NCBI GenBank assembly: GCA_937950105.1 | Contig: CALFEM010000211.1 | Location: forward strand, 1-6,724 | Length of the DNA stretch: 6,724 bases | Reading direction: 5' to 3' | Origin: an uncultured Alphaproteobacteria bacterium | GTDB taxonomy: Bacteria > Pseudomonadota > Alphaproteobacteria > Rhizobiales > Hyphomicrobiaceae | In this document: one piece after another, positions 1 through 6,494 of the stretch | Position numbering within the stretch: the stretch's first letter is position 1 | How the letters are laid out: each line of letters begins with the position of its first letter | Position numbers and translations under genes: made by a program | Notes under the pieces: model-generated | Databases searched by the model: none | The model's input: only the letters and a program-made list of their open reading frames with translations | What the model was told of the DNA's origin: nothing

Positions 1-3000
1 TGGCTTCGGCGTTGCCCTGGAGCTGATCGCCTGCGCTGCCACCGATAACGTTCTCGATCGAAATCAGCGTATCGGTGCCGTCGCCGGTATTCTGCGGACC
101 GCCGAGCGCGAGATCCACCGCGACCGCTGTAACGAGCGCGGCGAACGATGCGGTGTCGGAGCCTTCACCACCGTCGAGCAGGTCGTTTCCGGCGCCGCCG
201 ATCAGGATGTCGTTGGAGCCGAGGCCGAAGATCTGGTCGTTGCCGGCGAGGCCGTCGAGCGTGTCGGGATCGGGAGTGCCGGTGAGCACGTCGTCTCCGG
301 CTGTCGGCGTCGTGGACACGGGCGGCGCAATGAGCGCGTTGCTCGCGTTCGTGAATACGACTTCAGGCACGCCATTGTTGACGCCCACGTAGGTGACCTG
401 GGCGCGAATACGCAGTCCGTCCAGAGCGAAGGCCGCGGTTGGCGTGAACGAAAGGCCGGTGATCGGCGCTTCGGTGATCGGGTCTTCGATGGCGATCCAG
501 TCGCCGAGACCAGGCGTCTGCTCGACCTGCCAGGCGACGACGAAGGACGACACGGCGGGCACGCCGTCGGCATCGGTGAGCGTGCCGAGCGCTACGGTGA
601 AGGTGTCGCCGACCACAGCCAGACCGCCGTTGCTGTCGATCAGAGCCGGGGCGCCGGTCGGTGCGGCGTTGGTGACGCCGTTCAGCACTATGCCGTCGGC
701 GAACTGCAGAACCTCGATGTTGCGTAGCGTATCGGTGCCGTCGAAGATGGCGTTGCCGCCGCCGCCCGGCACGATGTTGTGCACGACCGTGATGGTGCCG
801 TCGCCATTGAACGTGATGATGTAGTCGGCCTGGTTGCCGCGGAAGGTGGCGATGTCGACGTCGCCGGTCTGGCCGCCGTCGAGGATCTCGCGGACGATGT
901 GCAGATTCTCGCCGTCGATGGCGCGCTCGAACATCAGGTCGTCCAGCGGCCGGCCGTCGAGCGCACCGAGCGGCTGGGTTTCGCCATCCGCGATCACGCT
1001 GAGGAACGCGTCGTAGACTTCGACGATACCCTGCATGCTGGGAGCCGTTCCGATCTCGACGCTGACGCCGCCGATGATCGCGTGCACACCGATGCGGACG
1101 TGCAGATGCGCGTCGCCGTCGATGATGTCGTCGCCGCCGTTGCCGGAGATGGTATCGCTGCCGCCGCCGCCGAGCAGGATGTTGCCGTCGTCGAACACCG
1201 TCGCCGTCGGAGCGAATGCGGCGAGCTGGATGTCGCTGAGGCCGAGGATTTCCTGCAGACCGCTGATGCGCTCGACGCCTTCGCGCGTCAGCTCGTCACC
1301 CTCCAGGGATTGCTCGTTGACCGGCAGGACCTGGTTGAACGGGCCGTCGGGCGAGACGCGGTCGTCGCCGATGATGATGTCGTCAAAGCCGGTACCGGAG
1401 AGCGCCTCGACGCGGTCGAAGCGGTTGCGCAGGATATCGTCGAACACCGTCGTGAAGATGCGCACGTTCATGTTCACGGTGACGCCGAACGTGTGCTCCT
1501 GGAATGTCACCCAGTCGAAGCCGAGCATGCCCTCGTTGCGCATGACGGACTCGCCCTGCACCATGATGTCGTCGCCGCTTTCGGCATCGAAATCGTTCTC
1601 GTTGGTGCCGGCGAACATGACGTCGTGGCCGATGACAGTCGAATTGAAGAACAGCTCGGAGTTGTCGCCCGCCAGCGTGTCGAAGCTTTCGCCGCCTTCC
1701 ATCCAGTCGTCCCCCTCGCCGCCGAGCAGGAAGTCCACGTCGGGCGTGCCGAGGATGAAGTCGTTGCCCTGGGCGCCGAACACCTCCGTGCCATCCTCGC
1801 CAGCCACGACGAAGTCGTTGCCATCACCGGCGAAGACGAGATCGCCGAGGCCGTTGCCGGCGTGGATGACGTCGTCGCCGGCTTCGCCGTGGATGAATTC
1901 GGGATCGCCGCCGCCCCAGATGATGTCGTCGCCGTCGCCGCCGTGCAGGCGGTTGATGCCGTGGCCGCCGATGATGTAGTCATCGCCGCCGTCGCCCCAG
2001 ATGGTGTCGTCGCCGAGGTCGCCGATCAGGATGTCGGTACCGTCGGTACCGCCGAGCACCACGTGCTCGCCGCCGTGGAAGGCCAGCATGTTGTCGTAGA
2101 CGGTGCCATCGAGCAGCACGCCGGTGCCGCGCTCGACCATGTCGAGAATGACGTTGGGATCGTCGTTGACCGGGTCGGGCGTGTTCTGCAGCGCCTGGTT
2201 GACCTCGAGCGTGAACTGCGGCGTCGCGAACACCAGTCCCGGAAGGTGGGTGTGGCCCGGAGCACCGAGGTCGGTGTTGGCCATGATGATCGAGGTGAAC
2301 GAATTGTTCTCGAGCTCGGTCAGGAAGTGCATGCCCTGGGTGCGCGACAGGTAGTAGAAGCGGTCGCCGTTCTGCAAATTCTGCAATTGCGCCTCGAATA
2401 CAGCGGTAAAGGTCGAGCCGAGCATGCCGCCGAACGGCAGGATGGCTTCCGCGAGGCCGCCGATCCAGAGATCCACGTCGTTGAGGCCACCGAGGTCGGC
2501 AGCATAGGCGCCGGTTCCGTTGAGGAAGTCCTGGATGTCCTGCGCGGTGGCGCCATCAGCGACATCGCCGTCATTATCGGCGTCGATGCCCAGCACGAGT
2601 TCCATGGCGGCGTTGCGCTTCTCCTCGAGCGTCGTCGCGCCGGTGATCGTGGCATGGGTGCCGTAGGCAGCAATGAAGTTGATGATCGATGCCGGGTTGG
2701 AGATGTTGGCGGCATAGTCGGCCCAGCTCGTGTACGGACGCAGCCATTCGCTCTGCGTCGCCGAGAACAGCTGTGCGCGTGCCTCGTTGAGCGACGGCAT
2801 CCCGGTATCGCGGCCGCGCGCGATGTTGATTGCCGCGAGGTCGAGCGGCAGACCGAGCAGGTTGTTGCGCAAGGCGTCGGTGATGAACTCGTCGATCTCG
2901 TTGCCGAGTTGACGCGACATGCCGCGGATGATGGCGCCGGCGGCCTGATCGGCCGTCACTGTGCCGCCTTCGAGGAACTCGATGGGGTTGAGGAAGGCTT

Positions 3001-5002
3001 CGATGAGACCGATGTCGTCTGTCGTCTGGCCGTCGGCGTCGAGGCGGTCGACCGTATCCGTCAGCATCGAGTGGCCGAAGCGGTACACGACGTGTGCGAA
3101 CTCGGCGAAGATCGCGGGATTGATGTCCATGGTCGGGTTGAAGACGAACAGGTCGACCATCGGGTTCACGGTGCGCGCGAACTCCTCGAACACCATGTGC
3201 TGATACTGCATCTCGGTGCCGAAGCGCGCCGCCTGGAACAGGCGCTCGCCGTTCCAGTCGAGCGTGTCGATGTCGGCGGGAATGTCGTCCAGCGAGGCGA
3301 GGGGCGTCACGAGCCATTGGTTGATGAAGTCGAGATCGCCGGACGAGATGACGATATCCTTGACCTGCTCGGCGAGGCGATTGTGTTCCGAGTGGAAGAC
3401 GTGATGGATGGCTGTCAGCCCGATGTTCTCGTTGCCGCGGCCGTCGCCGGTGATGAAGTGCGCGTCGAGCAGTTCGTCATCGTACTCACCGAGTGCTACC
3501 GGATCGAGCGAGCCGCCGGCCACGTCGTCGGCGTCAGCCGTCAGCAGCTGGTTCGGCGTCCCAGGATTGCCGTCGTGGTCGCCATAGGGGGCGGCAGCAT
3601 GCGCGATGTCGTCGATGAAGGCATGGCCGGTGCGCACGACGGTGCCGCCGAGCGCGCCGACATCGGTGAGAGAGATGCCGAGGCCGCCGTTGGCCGCAGG
3701 ATCGCCTTCGACGAGGATGTAGTCGTCGTCGGTGCCATCGATGCCGTCGGTGCCGAGGCCGACATTCACGACGACCTGCGCATAGCCGTTGGGACCGCGC
3801 AGGAAGCGGCCATACTCGTCGGTTGCGAGCAACGGCACGTTGGTGACATCGGCGTCGGTGAGCTGGATACCCAGCATTTCTGCGGCCTGCTGCTTGATAT
3901 CGGCCCACGTCGCGAGCCCCCCCGCATCGCCTTCGAGCAGATGACCGGTTGCGACCGGACGCCCGTTGCCGTCGAGCACGTATTCGCGCAGGAAGACCTG
4001 ATGCGACGCGTGCGAAGTGTAGGTCTGGTTCTGATCGACGAACGGCGTCGTCGAGTTGTTGTGCTCCTGGATATCGTCGGCGGTGCCGAGTACGCCGTCG
4101 GGTCCCGGCTGGTTCGTTGCCCGTGTGACGATGATGAAGTTGTTGGCGCCGGGCGTCGGATCGTAGAGCGGATCGTCGGGCTGGAGCGGAATGAACACGA
4201 TGCCGTTGCCGCCCTTGCCGACGAGGTCGAGACCGTGGTCGAAGAACTGGCCGAACAGCGTGAACATCGAGTTGAACGATGCCGAGATGCCCTCGTCCGG
4301 CGCGATGTTCGGAATGAACACGGTACCGGTGTCGGGATTGATGGTGAGGCCCATTTCGGCGGCGAGCGCCATCAGGCCGGCCTCCGGATCGGCGGCGAGG
4401 GATTGCGCCAGTTCGAAATTGTCGGCTGCGGCGCCGGCTGCCGCAATCGCGGCTTGCAGAGTGTCGACGTTCGCCGGCACGCTCATGTCGAGAACGACTG
4501 CTGCGGCCAACGCTGCGTTGGCGTTGGTCAGCGTGGTTTGCGCGGCCACCAGATTAGCGTCGGCCTCGGCCTGCGTGACGATGGCGTCGAGGATGGCTTG
4601 TGCGTCGGCGTTCGGATCGGCGGAGCCGATCGCGGTGAAGGCTGCGATCAGGGCGGCCGGGTTGTGATAGCTCTGGTCGACGATCAGGTTCGAGATCGTG
4701 CGCGGGGCGCCGTCGACCACGAACGTGTTCTCTGGCGCGTAGGCCGGATCGAACACCGGATCGAGCAGGCGCGGAAACGGCTGGTCGGCGGAGCCCCACG
4801 TTTCGCGGCCGTCACCGAGGTTGTTGTAGGTTCCGTCGACCGTGCGCAGGCCCCACGGCAGCAGACCATTGGGGATCAGCTCGGAGAGTGGCGTGCCCGC
4901 GACCGGAGCGCCGTTAGCGTCCTCGGTCGTCGCGTTGGCCTCGGCGATCTGGATCTGCTGCAGGATGAAGGTCAGGTCGGCGACATTGAACGTGACGGCC
5001 AT
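1..5002 (-). CDS. Giant RTX haem peroxidase (animal-type, MopA-like), 3' end outside window
   Basis: Seen: an uninterrupted frame from ATG at 5002 to the left edge gives 1667 residues with no stop. The start follows a strong Shine-Dalgarno and opens MAVTFNVADL, as I recall for this family. Residues about 40-960 are an animal-type haem peroxidase: distal D255-H256 in FGQFFDHGLD, calcium loop TPFVDQN (319-325), distal R522 and E525 in GDGRGNE, EHNRLAE (539-545), proximal H644 in YRFGHSML. RTX repeats cover about 984-1113, 1273-1297 and 1569-1617, with a beta-sandwich-like domain at about 1444-1560. Known: D255 and E525 match the residues that form haem ester bonds in mammalian peroxidases; related bacterial proteins (MopA) take part in Mn(II) oxidation. 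Inferred: an extracellular, calcium-dependent peroxidase. No hydrophobic N-terminal signal is visible, so type I export through a C-terminal signal off the window is likely. Physiological substrate unknown. Confidence 0.93.
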   Translation of the reverse strand, partial: MAVTFNVADLTFILQQIQIAEANATTEDANGAPVAGTPLSELIPNGLLPWGLRTVDGTYNNLGDGRETWGSADQPFPRLLDPVFDPAYAPENTFVVDGAPRTISNLIVDQSYHNPAALIAAFTAIGSADPNADAQAILDAIVTQAEADANLVAAQTTLTNANAALAAAVVLDMSVPANVDTLQAAIAAAGAAADNFELAQSLAADPEAGLMALAAEMGLTINPDTGTVFIPNIAPDEGISASFNSMFTLFGQFFDHGLDLVGKGGNGIVFIPLQPDDPLYDPTPGANNFIIVTRATNQPGPDGVLGTADDIQEHNNSTTPFVDQNQTYTSHASHQVFLREYVLDGNGRPVATGHLLEGDAGGLATWADIKQQAAEMLGIQLTDADVTNVPLLATDEYGRFLRGPNGYAQVVVNVGLGTDGIDGTDDDYILVEGDPAANGGLGISLTDVGALGGTVVRTGHAFIDDIAHAAAPYGDHDGNPGTPNQLLTADADDVAGGSLDPVALGEYDDELLDAHFITGDGRGNENIGLTAIHHVFHSEHNRLAEQVKDIVISSGDLDFINQWLVTPLASLDDIPADIDTLDWNGERLFQAARFGTEMQYQHMVFEEFARTVNPMVDLFVFNPTMDINPAIFAEFAHVVYRFGHSMLTDTVDRLDADGQTTDDIGLIEAFLNPIEFLEGGTVTADQAAGAIIRGMSRQLGNEIDEFITDALRNNLLGLPLDLAAINIARGRDTGMPSLNEARAQLFSATQSEWLRPYTSWADYAANISNPASIINFIAAYGTHATITGATTLEEKRNAAMELVLGIDADNDGDVADGATAQDIQDFLNGTGAYAADLGGLNDVDLWIGGLAEAILPFGGMLGSTFTAVFEAQLQNLQNGDRFYYLSRTQGMHFLTELENNSFTSIIMANTDLGAPGHTHLPGLVFATPQFTLEVNQALQNTPDPVNDDPNVILDMVERGTGVLLDGTVYDNMLAFHGGEHVVLGGTDGTDILIGDLGDDTIWGDGGDDYIIGGHGINRLHGGDGDDIIWGGGDPEFIHGEAGDDVIHAGNGLGDLVFAGDGNDFVVAGEDGTEVFGAQGNDFILGTPDVDFLLGGEGDDWMEGGESFDTLAGDNSELFFNSTVIGHDVMFAGTNENDFDAESGDDIMVQGESVMRNEGMLGFDWVTFQEHTFGVTVNMNVRIFTTVFDDILRNRFDRVEALSGTGFDDIIIGDDRVSPDGPFNQVLPVNEQSLEGDELTREGVERISGLQEILGLSDIQLAAFAPTATVFDDGNILLGGGGSDTISGNGGDDIIDGDAHLHVRIGVHAIIGGVSVEIGTAPSMQGIVEVYDAFLSVIADGETQPLGALDGRPLDDLMFERAIDGENLHIVREILDGGQTGDVDIATFRGNQADYIITFNGDGTITVVHNIVPGGGGNAIFDGTDTLRNIEVLQFADGIVLNGVTNAAPTGAPALIDSNGGLAVVGDTFTVALGTLTDADGVPAVSSFVVAWQVEQTPGLGDWIAIEDPITEAPITGLSFTPTAAFALDGLRIRAQVTYVGVNNGVPEVVFTNASNALIAPPVSTTPTAGDDVLTGTPDPDTLDGLAGNDQIFGLGSNDILIGGAGNDLLDGGEGSDTASFAALVTAVAVDLALGGPQNTGDGTDTLISIENVIGGSAGDQLQGNAEA
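66..83. repeat. 18-bp direct repeat, copy 1
   Basis: The 18 bases agcgtatcggtgccgtcg occur here and again at 726-743, identical and on the same strand. On the minus strand the copy encodes DGTDTL of the peroxidase (residues 1641-1646). It lies in the segment after RTX block 3, so it reflects duplicated or conserved module sequence inside the gene. Confidence 0.85.
152..298 (-). repeat. RTX repeat block 3 of the peroxidase
   Basis: Residues about 1569-1617 read GDDVLTGTPDPDTLDG, then LAGNDQIFG, LGSNDILIG and GAGNDLLDGGEGSDTASF, a clean run of RTX nonapeptides. The following stretch to the window edge (VAVDLALGG, DGTDTLISIENVIGGSAGD, QLQGN) is the usual RTX-flanking segment leading into another block, so more repeats are expected to the left of the window. 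Confidence 0.88.
323..673 (-). other. Beta-sandwich (Ig/cadherin-like) domain in the peroxidase
   Basis: Residues about 1444-1560 start NAAPTGAPALIDSNGG and continue with VVGDTFTVALGTLTDADGV, VVAWQVEQTPGLGDWIAI and LRIRAQVTYVG. The alternating hydrophobic pattern, the central W-Q strand and the late R-x-R-A-Q-V-T-Y strand match the small immunoglobulin-like domains common in large secreted bacterial proteins. It sits between RTX blocks 2 and 3, probably as a spacer or binding module. The fold assignment rests on pattern only. Confidence 0.5.
682..871 (-). other. RTX-flanking beta module (peroxidase residues about 1378-1440)
   Basis: Residues about 1378-1440 include DVDIATFRGNQADYIITFNG, a short beta segment TITVVHN and DGTDTLRNIEVLQFADG. 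As I recall, this pattern recurs in RTX-rich bacterial proteins, where it caps a calcium-binding block. It shares the string DGTDTL with the segment at residues 1641-1646. It probably forms a beta capping domain; no catalytic role is suggested. Confidence 0.55.
726..743. repeat. 18-bp direct repeat, copy 2
   Basis: Identical to bases 66-83. On the minus strand it encodes DGTDTL at peroxidase residues 1421-1426. The flanking bases differ on both sides, so the identity ends abruptly at 18 bp. Confidence 0.85.
1112..1186 (-). repeat. RTX repeat block 2 of the peroxidase (short)
   Basis: Residues about 1273-1297 contain GNILLGGGGSDTISGNGG followed by DDIIDGDA, about two to three RTX nonapeptides. 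It is preceded at 1204-1214 by a single unit, GTGFDDIIIGD. The spacer between blocks 1 and 2 (about 1115-1200) resembles the segments that often flank RTX repeats (GFDWVTFQ, then FDAVEALSGTGFDD). Confidence 0.8.
1664..2053 (-). repeat. RTX repeat block 1 of the peroxidase
   Basis: Residues about 984-1113 are tandem glycine/aspartate-rich nonapeptides of the GGxGxDxUx type, such as GDLGDDTIWGDGGDDYIIGG, GGDGDDIIWG, GEAGDDVIHAG and GGEGDDWMEGG. This is the longest RTX block in the window and follows the peroxidase domain directly. In the RTX family such repeats bind calcium and fold into a parallel beta-roll after export. Several units are degenerate (GHGINRLHGG, AGEDGTEVFG), so the block is probably not a perfect roll. 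Confidence 0.9.
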
Positions 5003-5007
5003 GGTGT

Positions 5008-5013
5008 CCTCCC
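5008..5013 (-). promoter_or_regulatory. Ribosome-binding site of the peroxidase gene
   Basis: On the minus strand GGGAGG lies five bases upstream of ATG 5002 (GGGAGGACACCATG). It is a near-perfect Shine-Dalgarno sequence at good spacing and fixes the start codon. Confidence 0.85.
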
Positions 5014-5040
5014 GCGCCGCTGTGAGCGCTTGTTCCGGAT

Positions 5041-5064
5041 CGCAGACGGCTTCGGCGGTCTGCG
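5041..5064. promoter_or_regulatory. Hairpin with C(UUCG)G loop in the peroxidase leader region
   Basis: The 24 bases form a dyad: arms CGCAGAC and GTCTGCG, one G-G mismatch, then two more GC pairs closing a TTCG loop. Read on the plus strand the loop is C(UUCG)G, a tetraloop known to be exceptionally stable. In a minus-strand peroxidase transcript the same dyad gives a CGAA loop ending 38 bases before the start codon. There is no T-run on either side, so a classical terminator is unlikely. It could be a 5'-leader structure or a protein-binding dyad. Confidence 0.6.
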
Positions 5065-5118
5065 GGGGCCTGGATGCCGCGGTGCTGTGGGGAATGCCCG
5101 GCGCTCCAGTAGGATTTC

Positions 5119-5148
5119 ATTATCGAAGCGGGCCGTCGTCTGCGCCAC
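5119..5148 (-). promoter_or_regulatory. Possible promoter of the peroxidase gene (weak)
   Basis: On the minus strand GATAAT (5124 to 5119) resembles a -10 box and sits in the only AT-richer patch of the intergenic region. GTGGCG lies 18 bases upstream and matches three of six bases of the TTGACA box. If used, the transcript would have a leader of roughly 110 bases containing the 5041-5064 hairpin. Pattern match only. Confidence 0.22.
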
Positions 5149-5304
5149 GTGAGGATGTCCAATGATGCGGTAGACTGAGGTCGTCGGGTTGTTTCGGACC
5201 TTGGTCCCTGTCATCACTGGCCGGATGGAAGCCACACTGGTGCCATGTGGAGGAGGGCACGCGACCGCGCTCTCCATCGCGAATGCAAGCCCTTGAACGA
5301 CTGC

Positions 5305-5308
5305 GGAG
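5305..5308 (+). promoter_or_regulatory. Ribosome-binding site of gspG
   Basis: GGAG lies eight bases upstream of ATG 5317. The earlier in-frame ATG at 5245 has only a distant purine stretch (GGAAG at about 5227), so this site favours the 5317 start. Confidence 0.6.
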
Positions 5309-5316
5309 CGGCGGTC

Positions 5317-5787
5317 ATGCGTAGCTCGCCAAGCGAGGTGGTCCGGCGGCGCAAGCAAGCGGCAGGCGGCGTGCGTGCGTCGTCTGATGCGGGCTTCACG
5401 TTGCTCGAACTGCTGGTCGTACTCGGCATCCTCGCCATGCTCGCGACGGTCGCCGGCCCGCAGGTGTTGCGCTACATGGGGCGCGCCAAGGTGGAGACCG
5501 CGCGCGCGCAGATCAGTTCGATCTCGACGGCGCTCGAACTCTACTCTCTCGACAACGGAGGTTTTCCGCCGCAACAGCAGGGGCTTGTCGCGCTGGTTCG
5601 GGCGCCGGGTGACGCGGCGCGCTGGCGTGGCCCCTATCTCAAGCGCAGTGACGGCCTGAACGATCCGTGGGGTCGGCCCTACGTCTATCGCCATCCGGGT
5701 CGCAATGCGCAGGTCGAGGTGTTCACGCTCGGTCGCGACAACGCGCCGGGCGGCGCGGGCGAGGATCAGGATATCGTCAGCTGGTGA
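5317..5787 (+). CDS. gspG: Type II secretion major pseudopilin GspG
   Basis: GspG is the major subunit of the type II secretion pseudopilus, a periplasmic fibre assembled from the inner membrane that helps drive folded proteins through the outer-membrane secretin. The 156-residue product has a basic leader ending in G26, then FTLLELLVVLGILAMLATVA: the type III signal cut by prepilin peptidase after G26, with Glu at mature position 5, which leaves 130 residues close to the family size. Typical GspG signatures follow: ALELYSLDNGGFPP (72-85), GPYLKR (105-110), DPWGRPYVYRHPG (116-128) and the C-terminal calcium-site stretch GRDNAPGGAGEDQDI (139-153). An in-frame ATG at 5245 would add 24 residues; 5317 is preferred for its ribosome-binding site. 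It stands alone on the plus strand, divergent from the peroxidase gene and convergent with gspJ. Confidence 0.94.
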   Translation: MRSSPSEVVRRRKQAAGGVRASSDAGFTLLELLVVLGILAMLATVAGPQVLRYMGRAKVETARAQISSISTALELYSLDNGGFPPQQQGLVALVRAPGDAARWRGPYLKRSDGLNDPWGRPYVYRHPGRNAQVEVFTLGRDNAPGGAGEDQDIVSW

Positions 5788-5803
5788 GGCGGGCTGATTA
5801 CGC

Positions 5804-5827
5804 TGGATGCTTGCGACCCGGCATCCA
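5804..5827. terminator. Inverted repeat between convergent gspG and gspJ, possible bidirectional terminator
   Basis: TGGATGC (5804-5810) and GCATCCA (5821-5827) are perfect 7-bp arms around a 10-base loop, placed in the 56-bp gap between two convergent stop codons. The position suits a shared terminator. There is no T-run on either strand, so it is not a canonical intrinsic terminator. Confidence 0.35.
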
Positions 5828-5843
5828 CGCGCGTGCAGCGAAC

Positions 5844-6494
5844 TCAGCCCGTAACGCCGAGGCGCGGTGCGACGACGAGAACTTCGCGGCGCGATGCGCT
5901 GCCGTCTCGCAGGGTCAAGGTGATTTCGACGAGCAGGGGCAGACGGATGGGATCGCGCCAGTCCGTCCGCCAGCCCGGCGGACCTTCTCCGTCGCGCCCG
6001 AGATAGCGCAATGAAAGCTGCGTCACATCCTCGAGCAGGATGTTCGAAAGCACCGGGGGTGCGCTGCCGGTGCTCGACAACGCGGGCCCGATACTCTGCG
6101 TCGCGAGGACGAGATGCGCGCGACGGCCCGGTGTATGCGGCGCCCAAAGAGACAGGCGATAGCGCTGCAGGCCGCTGGCTGCGGCGGAGCGTGGCGGCGG
6201 CGCGATGAAACTCAGGCTGGTCGGCTCGCCCGTGAAGGCCGGCGGTGCGCGACCCGTTGACGTCGACAAAGCCAGGGCGCGCGACAGGTGCAGGGCGAGC
6301 GCATCACGCGCGCCTTGTACGCGCGTCTCCCGGTCGATGCGCGGCTCGGTGGCGGCGACACGCCGCGCGAGCTGCAACGCGCCGGGTAGAAGCGCCAGCA
6401 TGGCCGAGAGAAGTGCCAGCGCGACGACGAACTCGATCAGCGAGAAGCCGGCATCGGCGCGGGGAGGCGCCATGCCGGAGCGCGCGGTCCTCAT
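5844..6494 (-). CDS. gspJ: Type II secretion minor pseudopilin GspJ
   Basis: GspJ is a minor pseudopilin that, with GspI and GspK, forms the tip complex that starts the type II pseudopilus. The 216-residue product begins with a short basic leader ending DAG (residues 14-16), then FSLIEFVVALALLSAMLALL: a prepilin cleavage site after G16 with Glu at mature position 5 (E21) and a hydrophobic helix. The C-terminal half has the GspJ-like pattern LSLRYLGRDGEG, GWRTDWRD and RLPLLVEITL. Its length fits the family. The start ATG overlaps the preceding gene's TGA by four bases (ATGA), implying translational coupling. An alternative start at Met8 (6473) lacks a clear ribosome-binding site. The next gene downstream is convergent gspG, so gspK does not follow here as in many clusters. 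Confidence 0.9.
   Translation of the reverse strand: MRTARSGMAPPRADAGFSLIEFVVALALLSAMLALLPGALQLARRVAATEPRIDRETRVQGARDALALHLSRALALSTSTGRAPPAFTGEPTSLSFIAPPPRSAAASGLQRYRLSLWAPHTPGRRAHLVLATQSIGPALSSTGSAPPVLSNILLEDVTQLSLRYLGRDGEGPPGWRTDWRDPIRLPLLVEITLTLRDGSASRREVLVVAPRLGVTG

Larger units (their letters stand above)
5003..5316. promoter_or_regulatory. Divergent intergenic region between peroxidase gene and gspG
   Basis: This 314-bp stretch separates two genes transcribed away from each other, so it should hold both promoters. Seen: the peroxidase ribosome-binding site, a hairpin at 5041-5064, an AT-richer patch at about 5110-5126, a GGACC-TT-GGTCC dyad at 5196-5207, an interrupted dyad at 5232-5250, and a GGAG ribosome-binding site at 5305-5308. 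I find no convincing sigma-70 promoter for gspG and no known operator sequence. Short open frames here overlap the genes in the wrong frames and look spurious. Confidence 0.6.

Noticed and set aside
1112..2053. Possible DNA satellite or CRISPR-like array in the GC-rich repetitive stretch
   Set aside because: The periodicity follows RTX nonapeptide codons of the peroxidase, the units vary, and there are no conserved direct repeats with unique spacers.
779..5152. Plus-strand open frame of 1457 codons opposite the peroxidase gene
   Set aside because: It lies in exact codon register with the minus-strand gene, so it would be broken only where the sense gene uses TTA, CTA or TCA, which are rare in GC-rich genomes. 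Its product is a low-complexity D/V/A/E/R string without recognisable motifs, while the minus strand gives a clear peroxidase with catalytic residues.
5245..5316. Longer gspG start at ATG 5245
   Set aside because: It would give a 50-residue leader before the prepilin cleavage site and lacks a well-placed ribosome-binding site. ATG 5317 has GGAG eight bases upstream and leaves a 26-residue leader.
5804..5827. Firm call of a rho-independent terminator
   Set aside because: The arms are good, but no T-run follows on either strand, so it is kept only as a possible terminator.
4972..6147. Minus-strand open frame of 391 codons across gspG and the intergenic region
   Set aside because: It runs antisense through gspG and overlaps gspJ and the peroxidase start in other frames. 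The product is Arg/Ala-rich with no motif, as expected for a shadow frame in GC-rich DNA.
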